Below are positions 1 through 5,773 of a stretch of 21,780 bases of DNA, one piece after another. Made by a program: the position numbers and the translations under genes. Under the pieces are notes generated by a model. The model saw only the letters and a list, made by a program, of their open reading frames with translations, had not been told where the DNA came from and ran no database searches. The stretch lies in contig JBOGJI010000187.1 of the NCBI GenBank assembly GCA_050747865.1, positions 1 through 21,780 of the forward strand, read 5' to 3'. Every line of letters begins with the position of its first letter. Position 1 is the stretch's first letter. This DNA is from JBOGJI01 sp050747865 (lineage in GTDB: Bacteria; Acidobacteriota; Thermoanaerobaculia; Multivoradales; JAHEKO01).

Positions 1-9
1 GCGAGGCTA

Positions 10-54
10 GGGCGCTACGCGCCCGCCGGCACGGCTGACGCGCGCTACGCGCGC
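10..54. repeat. Tandem telomere-like palindromes with three-base loops
   Basis: Three hairpins lie side by side. GGGCGC-TAC-GCGCCC is at 10-24, GCCG-GCA-CGGC at 25-35 and GCGCGC-TAC-GCGCGC at 40-54. The outer two share the core CGCTACGCGC. Rows of short palindromes closed by three-base loops are the known signature of Streptomyces telomere 3' overhangs. Their position at the outer end of a terminal inverted repeat fits that role. This reading is inference. They could also be an ordinary terminator or REP-like cluster. Confidence 0.5.
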
Positions 55-86
55 TTGGCGGTGGTGAATGTAGGTGTTGAGCCCCC

Positions 87-104
87 TTTTCGCTGGTCAG
101 AGCG
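87..104. repeat. 18-base direct repeat shared with 19344-19361
   Basis: The 18 bases TTTTCGCTGGTCAGAGCG recur exactly at 19344-19361 in the non-coding region before the toxin-antitoxin genes. Read on the minus strand they contain CTCTGACCAGCG. That motif differs by one base from CTCTGACCTGCG, found at 19419-19430 and 19480-19491. A protein-binding site used both at the end of the molecule and near the partition genes is the simplest explanation. Confidence 0.6.
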
Positions 105-109
105 TGTTG

Positions 110-168
110 AATTCTGCAAAAGCAGAATTGCGGAAATGCTGATTTCGGTATTTGCAGAATTCAGCATT
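110..168. repeat. AT-rich palindrome pair in the outer terminal region
   Basis: Arms AATTCTGC (110-117) and GCAGAATT (122-129) form a perfect 8-base stem with an AAAA loop. Arms AATGCTGA (135-142) and TCAGCATT (161-168) form a second 8-base stem around an 18-base loop. That loop carries TTTGCAGAA. The block is strikingly AT-rich for this plasmid. The TTCTGCA element recurs inside the replication gene (10072-10087). It is a candidate Rep or telomere-protein binding site. Confidence 0.5.
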
Positions 169-280
169 CCTGACTGTCCACTGTGGTTCAAAGTGGTGTC
201 GAATTCGGCTCACGTCCACTGTAGCCGCTTCGCGGCCACGAGGGGTAGAGGCGACTATGGGCAGAAGGGTTTTAGGCGCT
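162..280 (+). repeat. Left arm of terminal inverted repeat
   Basis: This stretch is the reverse complement of 21663-21780. The only difference is one extra G in a G run here (four Gs after CCACGA, three in the other arm). It contains further small palindromes: GCCGC-TTC-GCGGC at 224-236 and CGAATTCG at 200-207. It also has a 9-base direct repeat GTCCACTGT at 176-184 and 214-222. Identity stops sharply at 280/281. The other arm runs off the end of the window, so the true repeat probably covers 1-280. Confidence 0.9.
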
Positions 281-339
281 CTCCGTGCCCCCTCAGCGGA
301 CTGTGCTCCGCGCTCCCTGTTCAGGGTCACGCACCGTCA

Positions 340-897
340 CTACGGCGTGCTTTTCTGGTGGGGGGTGTGGCCGGCGTGCGGACTCCCCGTACCCGGCGCG
401 TCGGCCACTCCCTCTCCGATCCTTTGGCCAGTCCAGCTGCCGGGCGGAAACCGCGTGGTCCTGGGCGTCAGCGCGTGCGCCGGCACCAGCTGGCGCAGGT
501 CAAGCCCCAACCTCCCGTTTGCCGAGGTGGCTCGGAACTCCACCAGTCCCCACCACGGACCGGCGTCATCGGGCCGGTACCAGCCCCACAGCTCGCCCGG
601 CGCAATCGCGCTGCGATCGATGCCGTACGCGCGTACCCGGAGCGGAACCCCCAGGTAGCCGCGGTGGCCTCGTGGGTAGCGGTTCTGGCCGACGCTCAGC
701 GCCCATTCCACCCGTACCCAGACGGGACGCGGCCGATCAAATACCCGGTGCGTCTGGTCAAACAACCGGTCTGTCACCGTTCGAACATAGATTCGAATGG
801 CGGTTCCCGTCACGATGTCGTCTAGCTGGAGATCGGGCTGTCGGATATCCACAGCTCGGCCCGTACAAGTTCGACGTTTCACCTGACCACCCAGCAT
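340..897 (-). CDS. Hypothetical protein next to the left terminal repeat
   Basis: I do not recognise this protein of about 185 residues. Codon third positions are strongly G/C in this frame, and the translation is rich in Trp, Arg, Gly and beta-type stretches (VWVRVEWALSVG, GELWGWYRPDD, PWWGLVEF). Both points favour it over the overlapping plus-strand frame. No signal peptide, membrane segment or metal motif is visible. The start is uncertain. ATG at 897 lies only 9 bases from the divergent ATG at 907, and GTG at 882 (start of VKRRTCTG) or GTG at 813 are alternatives. None has a convincing ribosome-binding site. The tail after about residue 150 is low-complexity and Pro/Gly/Thr-rich. It is the outermost gene before the terminal repeat, a position that often holds plasmid-specific genes. 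Confidence 0.55.
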   Translation of the reverse strand: MLGGQVKRRTCTGRAVDIRQPDLQLDDIVTGTAIRIYVRTVTDRLFDQTHRVFDRPRPVWVRVEWALSVGQNRYPRGHRGYLGVPLRVRAYGIDRSAIAPGELWGWYRPDDAGPWWGLVEFRATSANGRLGLDLRQLVPAHALTPRTTRFPPGSWTGQRIGEGVADAPGTGSPHAGHTPHQKSTP

Positions 898-906
898 GAT
901 CAGTCC

Positions 907-2451
907 ATGCACGGGGGATCTCCACCGGGCCACGACCCGGTGAGCGGGGCAATTCTGGCGGCGCTGGAGCACGCCGGCCGTACCGGTGCCGGCCGCGCTG
1001 AGCTGGAGAGCGCCGCGGGCGCGAGCGCCGCCACGGTGCGCCGGCGGCTATCCGAGCTGGCCGACGCTGGCCTGATCCTCCGAGAGGGCACAGGACGCGC
1101 CGTGCGGTACCGGCTGGCCGATGCCCAGGGGTCGGCGCCGTCCGTGGCTCCTGGTGGCTCGCCCGCGGCTCCCCCCGTCCCGCCACCGGCTGACCGGCCC
1201 GCGGATCCAGCACCCGAGCTGCCCGGTACGCCAGCTCAGCCCGTCGTGTCGCCGCCGCGGCGCGGTACGGCGATCGTGCTTCCCCCACTGTCGAGCGTGC
1301 CCCTGTCCGGTGGGCCGGACGCCGGCGCGTGGTGGCGCCGGCTGACTCCGCCGAGCTGGCTTCGGCCCGTGTGGCTCGATCGGTTCCGCACCAGCTCGGA
1401 GCCGGGGCGGCTCTCCCCGAGCGCAATTCTGGCCGCCGCGGCCGGCTCAACCGCGTTCATCGGCGCGGCTAACGGGCTGGTGCTACTGGCGTTCCAGTAC
1501 TGGCAGGCCGGGGTTGCGGTCACGATTGCGCTGTTCCTGATCGCTGGCGGCGCTGGGGTGCTGGCCCGGCGGGGCAAGGTTTTCCGCTGGGTCGCGGTCT
1601 ACACACAGACGTTGCTGATCATCTCGATAGCGGCCGGGTGGTGGATGGCTCACCAAATGGCCACCGCGCACGCGTCCCTGTACTCGTCCGGGACGGTGCC
1701 CGTGCTCGGGCCGGGCATGTTCGTCGGCGTCACCGTGTACCTCGGGCTGTTCCTGCTGTCCGGGCTGGCCCTGTGGTACGTCCTGTCCCCCCAACAGTCG
1801 GAGGATCGGCACGTGCTCGCCGTGGCATCCGCCGTGGTGGTGCTCGGCGCCGTCGGGTCGGTCGGGCTCGTCTACTGGGAACACGGGCACGTCTCGCGGC
1901 GTACCCAGGCCGGTTGGGTGTACTCCCCGTCCGAACAGGCACAGCAGCTCATCGTGTTTGAGTACTACCGCGGCGCCGAAGACCGCAGCTCGGTAGAGCT
2001 TCGGTACAAGAAGATCGTTTGCCCCGAAGCCTGGGAGACGGTGGGTGCGACGTTCGCGCCGCTGTTCGAGCTGAGCGCGAACATGGCGCTTGAGATCGAG
2101 GACGGCGACACCGCGCCCGAAACGATCGACGGGGACCGGGCCGTGGTCACCATGCGCGTGATCGTGATCGAGGACCAACGGTGGGACGACGGCCCGCACG
2201 AGGTCTACCACCGCGGTACGTGGACGTTCGGCTTCCGGGCGCACGGCCAGGGCTGGTGCATGGACCGCATCGACACCCCACCCGGCTACCCCCCAGGCGT
2301 CGCGCCGGATCCCTCCCCCGGACACACCCCCTCACCCAGCGACGGACCGGAAGACCCGCCGGCGTACAGCCCGCCCGGGGCGCCGGACTACACGCCGCCC
2401 ACCCTGCCCGGGGAAGGCGAGACACCCACACTCCCGGGAGAGACAGACTGA
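907..2451 (+). CDS. Membrane protein: winged helix, five TM, extracytoplasmic domain
   Basis: The order of parts in this 514-residue protein is unusual. Residues about 12-72 form a winged-helix DNA-binding domain (ILAALEHAG, LSELADAGLILREG, RAVRYRLA). A Pro/Ala-rich linker runs to about 165. Five hydrophobic segments follow near 172-197, 199-218, 226-245, 267-292 and 303-322. A soluble domain at about 335-455 resembles NTF2-like or VirB8-like extracytoplasmic modules in size and strand pattern, but this is only a guess. A Pro/Gly-rich tail ends the protein. With the winged helix inside the cell, an odd number of membrane passes puts the C-terminal domain outside. The winged helix closely matches the one at the end of TraB, two genes downstream. 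ATG 907 is the first plausible start after the in-frame stop at 823, but no clear ribosome-binding site precedes it. Its stop overlaps the next start (ATGA). It may be a mating-channel or membrane anchor factor. Confidence 0.85.
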   Translation: MHGGSPPGHDPVSGAILAALEHAGRTGAGRAELESAAGASAATVRRRLSELADAGLILREGTGRAVRYRLADAQGSAPSVAPGGSPAAPPVPPPADRPADPAPELPGTPAQPVVSPPRRGTAIVLPPLSSVPLSGGPDAGAWWRRLTPPSWLRPVWLDRFRTSSEPGRLSPSAILAAAAGSTAFIGAANGLVLLAFQYWQAGVAVTIALFLIAGGAGVLARRGKVFRWVAVYTQTLLIISIAAGWWMAHQMATAHASLYSSGTVPVLGPGMFVGVTVYLGLFLLSGLALWYVLSPQQSEDRHVLAVASAVVVLGAVGSVGLVYWEHGHVSRRTQAGWVYSPSEQAQQLIVFEYYRGAEDRSSVELRYKKIVCPEAWETVGATFAPLFELSANMALEIEDGDTAPETIDGDRAVVTMRVIVIEDQRWDDGPHEVYHRGTWTFGFRAHGQGWCMDRIDTPPGYPPGVAPDPSPGHTPSPSDGPEDPPAYSPPGAPDYTPPTLPGEGETPTLPGETD

Positions 2452-2990
2452 TGAATGATCGTGATCTTGCCGTGGTCGGTGTCGACCCCGGATCCCGGTG
2501 GACAGCCGGAGTGCTGCGCGTCGGGGACGCCGCGGTGTGGGGGTGGACGCTCGGGCCGCTGGACATCACCGGTACGCCGGTGCCGATCGCCAACGCCGAC
2601 GACATGGAGGCCCTGTCCCGGTACGCCGACCGGATAACCGACATGATCGATCGCACGATCGAGTACGCCACCGCGGCTGGGCACCAGCGGGTGCGGGTGG
2701 CGATCGAGGCAGCCCGGGTGCCGATCGGGTACGCGTCCGGGCGCCGTACCCGTATCGCCCTGGTCGACTGGCTCACGCCGCGGTGTATCGGCCTGGCCGT
2801 CCGTGGCGCGTACCCCGATGCCCGGTGGGTGCTGCCGGACGCGCACGGGCGCCGGCCCCGGGAGTCGTACCCGGTGGAGCTGCGCGGCGCCCGCCCCCCG
2901 CACTGGGCGCCGAACGAAGCACGCAAGGGAGAACGTGATCACGAACGCGCGGCGTACGACATCGCCGGCGTGGGAGCGGGGTTGCCGTGA
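2451..2990 (+). CDS. RuvC-like (RNase H fold) protein
   Basis: This 179-residue protein has the pattern of the RuvC resolvase superfamily. Motif I is VVGVDPGS near residues 8-15, where the Asp is catalytic in RuvC. A second acidic motif, VAIEAARV, lies near residue 84-91. A C-terminal HERAAYDIAGVGAG resembles the last RuvC motif, in which a His/Asp pair and a helix of small residues close the active site. The length suits a minimal RuvC-type nuclease. It is coupled by ATGA to the gene before it and by GTGA to traB after it, so all three are probably translated as a unit. Possible roles are processing of transferred or recombining plasmid DNA. Overall similarity to bona fide RuvC beyond the motifs is not obvious, so a non-catalytic RNase H-fold protein is possible. 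Confidence 0.7.
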   Translation: MNDRDLAVVGVDPGSRWTAGVLRVGDAAVWGWTLGPLDITGTPVPIANADDMEALSRYADRITDMIDRTIEYATAAGHQRVRVAIEAARVPIGYASGRRTRIALVDWLTPRCIGLAVRGAYPDARWVLPDAHGRRPRESYPVELRGARPPHWAPNEARKGERDHERAAYDIAGVGAGLP

Positions 2991-5128
2991 GCTGGAGTCC
3001 GAGCCTCAACATGTCCCAGCCCCGGCCGCGAGCGCTGCGCAACATCGCCCAACGCTTCGGCCGTGCCGCCACCTGGGAGGCCCGGGTGGTCGGGCAGGAC
3101 ATCCGAGCCTGGCCCGTTGCCGCCGGCGCCGCGCTGCTGTCCGTGACGGCGATCGCCACCGCGGCCAGCATCGCCTACGCCGACACCGCGCCCGATGACG
3201 CCACCCAGCTTGGCGTCGGTACCCGGATCCTCGCCAGCATCCTTCCCACCGTCCCCGCACTGCTCATGCTCGCGTGCTGGGTGCTGCCGGTCGCCGCGGC
3301 CGGGTGGGTCACATGCCGCATGATCGCCGCCGGGTGGGTCCGGTACGCCAAACGCTCAGAGCGCCCGTTCCTGGCGCGGCGGTGGCGCCGCATCGTCTAC
3401 GGCTGGTGGCACGTCGCAACCGCCGTGGTCGTCGCCGTCGTGGGCGGCATCGGCGCCGGCGGGGCGCTGCTGGCCGCGGTACTGCTGGTGCTGGCGATCG
3501 CCGCGACGTCGACCCTGCGGGCTCGGGCGCGTACCTGCCGGTGGCTACTGATCGGGCTGGCCACCCCGGACAGCCGCAGCGCCCGCGAACCCGGAGATCT
3601 CGGGTGGACTGTCGGGGAGACGAGCTGGCGCCGCCGGGACCTGGCGTACGCCGAGATATGGCACCCGGCAGACCTCCGTGCATACGAAGACCCGGCACGC
3701 GCCAGAGTGGAGCGCGCGGTCCGGTGGGCGTTGCGGCATTCCGGTGACTACGAGATCGAGTGGCCGCCAGCGGCACGCGGGCTGATCGTGCGGCGATCCG
3801 CTGAGGAGCCGCTACCGGACAAGCTCGATGACCGACCCTGGCCGGGCGAGCTGCCCGGGGTACTGCTGGGCGTCACCAGCGAAGCGCGCGCGACAGCTCG
3901 CGTGCAGTTCTCTCCAGAGGACTACCCGGCCGACGCCGGCCCGGTCCCGGTGCTCACCTGGGATCCTGACGCCGAGCGGGATCTACTCGTCGCCGGCGTG
4001 AAGGGCTCGGGGAAAACCACCCTCATGCGCGGCATCATCGCGCGGTCCCTTGCCGCCGGCGTGATCAAAGACTGGTACATCCTCGATGGCAAATCAGGCG
4101 CGGACTACGCGGTGTTCGAGGGTCGGCGCGGGGTACGCGCTGTCGGTCGGGATCCGGGGAGCTGGGACCGCATCCTCCGTGAGGTGATCGAGATCATGGA
4201 GCGGCGGTACGAGCTGGCCTACCAGTACGAGTCGGGCAAGCTCGCCGAGCCACTGGACATGCCGCGGTTCGGGTTGTTGTTGGACGAGTTGACCAACATC
4301 CGTGACGAGCTGGGCGCGGCGGCGTTCGACGGGTACATGCGCAAGCTCAGCCGGATGTTGCGCGCGGCGGTCGGGACCATCGTCGCCGGCACTCAGCGAC
4401 CCGACGTGCGCGAGGCGTTGCCGGGTGCTGCGCGAGATCAGTTTGAGGACCGGATCGCGTGTGGTTGGCTGTCGCGCGTCGGCGCCGAAATGATGTTGGA
4501 GAGCGACTGGCGGTACATCACCGGCGACGAAGACGGTGAGCCGGTGGAGCTGCCCCGGGGTCGGGCCGCGGGACGGATCGCCGGTCGACTGTGCCGGCTC
4601 CAGATCCCCTGGCTTGGATCACCGCTCAAGGAGCCAAAATCCGAGGCGCTGTACCCGCCGAAGGTCATCACGCCGGAGACCGCGCCCTCACCAGCTACGC
4701 CGGCCCCGGCCGCCGAACCGGTGCCGCCGGCAACTCCTCCAGCTCCCCCAGCTCCGGCCGAGGTCGCCCAGACGCCGGCGGCCACCACGCCGGCGAACGG
4801 CGATGAGGACCAGGACGTGACGCCGGCCGCGGCCATCCTCGCCGCGCTCACCGACGCCGGGCCGGCCGGCGCGACCCGAGGCCAGCTCGACACCGCGGCC
4901 GGCACCCCGCCGGCGATCACCCGGCAGCACCTCGACTCCCTGATACGGGATGGGCACGTGGTCCGCCAGGGATCCGGGCGAGCCACCCGGTACCGGCTGA
5001 CCTGGCACGCCCACGCCCAGCCCGCCGGCGAGCCCGCGGCCAGCCAGGGCACGACTCCACCACGCGAGCCCGCAGCCGGTGGTGACCAGCCAGGGCAGTC
5101 CGCTCGCCGGCGACGCCGTACCCATTGA
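2987..5128 (+). CDS. traB: TraB-type FtsK/SpoIIIE conjugative DNA translocase
   Basis: This 713-residue protein matches the single-protein transfer motors of actinobacterial plasmids. These move double-stranded DNA between mycelial cells as a hexamer at the membrane. Hydrophobic segments lie at roughly 45-65, 82-110 and 140-170. Walker A is GVKGSGKTT with the Lys at 343. Walker B is GLLLDELTN with Asp433 and Glu434. A Pro/Ala-rich linker leads to a C-terminal winged helix (about 611-675), which in this family reads short repeats at the plasmid clt locus. GTG at 2987 overlaps the preceding stop by four bases, which supports this start. The gene ends before a hairpin facing the convergent replication operon. 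The winged helix resembles that of the first gene of the operon. The molecular role is fairly certain. The recognised DNA repeat is unknown. Confidence 0.92.
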   Translation: MSWSPSLNMSQPRPRALRNIAQRFGRAATWEARVVGQDIRAWPVAAGAALLSVTAIATAASIAYADTAPDDATQLGVGTRILASILPTVPALLMLACWVLPVAAAGWVTCRMIAAGWVRYAKRSERPFLARRWRRIVYGWWHVATAVVVAVVGGIGAGGALLAAVLLVLAIAATSTLRARARTCRWLLIGLATPDSRSAREPGDLGWTVGETSWRRRDLAYAEIWHPADLRAYEDPARARVERAVRWALRHSGDYEIEWPPAARGLIVRRSAEEPLPDKLDDRPWPGELPGVLLGVTSEARATARVQFSPEDYPADAGPVPVLTWDPDAERDLLVAGVKGSGKTTLMRGIIARSLAAGVIKDWYILDGKSGADYAVFEGRRGVRAVGRDPGSWDRILREVIEIMERRYELAYQYESGKLAEPLDMPRFGLLLDELTNIRDELGAAAFDGYMRKLSRMLRAAVGTIVAGTQRPDVREALPGAARDQFEDRIACGWLSRVGAEMMLESDWRYITGDEDGEPVELPRGRAAGRIAGRLCRLQIPWLGSPLKEPKSEALYPPKVITPETAPSPATPAPAAEPVPPATPPAPPAPAEVAQTPAATTPANGDEDQDVTPAAAILAALTDAGPAGATRGQLDTAAGTPPAITRQHLDSLIRDGHVVRQGSGRATRYRLTWHAHAQPAGEPAASQGTTPPREPAAGGDQPGQSARRRRRTH

Positions 5129-5187
5129 CGCCAGCTCGCGCCGCTGTGATTCGCGTCCTTGCCGCTCACCGAAACGGCACGTAAGAT

Positions 5188-5212
5188 CTGGCGACTCCAA
5201 AGGAGTCGCCAG
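5188..5212. terminator. Perfect 11-bp hairpin between convergent operons
   Basis: Arms CTGGCGACTCC (5188-5198) and GGAGTCGCCAG (5202-5212) pair perfectly around an AAA loop. The hairpin lies in the 129-base gap between the ends of traB and the converging tpg-like gene. That is the expected place for a bidirectional terminator. No long T run follows, as is usual for high-GC actinobacteria. Confidence 0.8.
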
Positions 5213-5257
5213 GGTACTTGCGGTGCCTGATTCGAATCTTTCCCGTTCAGTTGCGCG

Positions 5258-5773
5258 TCAGCGCAGGAAATCAACCTCGCAGTCCGGCTCCCACGTCCAC
5301 GCCCGGTAGCCGTCAGCGTCCAGGGCCTCGCTCATGATCTCGGCGGCCGCTTCGTCGTTGCCGTTCTCCCACGCCTCCAGGACGCTATCCATCGTGTCGC
5401 CGTCCAGGTAGATCTTGACGGTGCGGCGGTACTTCGAAGGCGAGCCGGGCGGCCCCTGGCGGCCGCTGATTCGCAGCGTCGCGCCCTGGTTGCGGATACG
5501 CGATCGCCGGCGCTTCGGGATCGCCTTCGACCGGACCCGAGAGTCCGCGGCGGCTTCGTCCACCACGCGGCGCGGGGCGCGGCGACGTTCGCTGCCGCGG
5601 GTCGTCGTCCACCGCTGGACGGTACGAGGAGTCACGCCCAGGCGTTCGGCGATCTCACGAGTGGACATGCCGGCATCGCGCATCGCGTCCAGGGCCTCCC
5701 GCTCGTCCGCCGGCGGCTTGCCGCCCTGGCGGCCGGCCAGGCCGCGCCACAGGTTGCCGATGCCCTCGTCCAT
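5258..5773 (-). CDS. tpg: Tpg-like telomere terminal protein
   Basis: This 171-residue basic protein resembles Streptomyces Tpg, which is covalently attached to the 5' ends of linear replicons and primes telomere end-patching. It has a helix-turn-helix at about residues 37-56 (MSTREIAERLGVTPRTVQRW), equivalent to the Tpg HTH. A basic block at about 88-105 (RRSRIRNQGATLRISG) is equivalent to RARKQAATSSG of Tpg. A C-terminal acidic end EVDFL matches the Tpg pattern, and the length is close to the usual 184. From memory, Tpg is linked to DNA through Thr114 in a GTTD context. The nearest hydroxyl here by eye is Ser111 in GSPSKY, so the attachment residue may differ. The start overlaps the stop of the Tap-like gene (TGATG). 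Streptomyces also has tap before tpg. The alignment is from memory, so a generic HTH regulator remains possible. Confidence 0.68.
   Translation of the reverse strand: MDEGIGNLWRGLAGRQGGKPPADEREALDAMRDAGMSTREIAERLGVTPRTVQRWTTTRGSERRRAPRRVVDEAAADSRVRSKAIPKRRRSRIRNQGATLRISGRQGPPGSPSKYRRTVKIYLDGDTMDSVLEAWENGNDEAAAEIMSEALDADGYRAWTWEPDCEVDFLR

Noticed and set aside
55..825. A 256-codon plus-strand open frame at the left end
   Set aside because: It runs through the terminal repeat and palindromes, its translation is low in structure and rich in Arg/Pro, and the opposite strand (340-897) has much better codon use.
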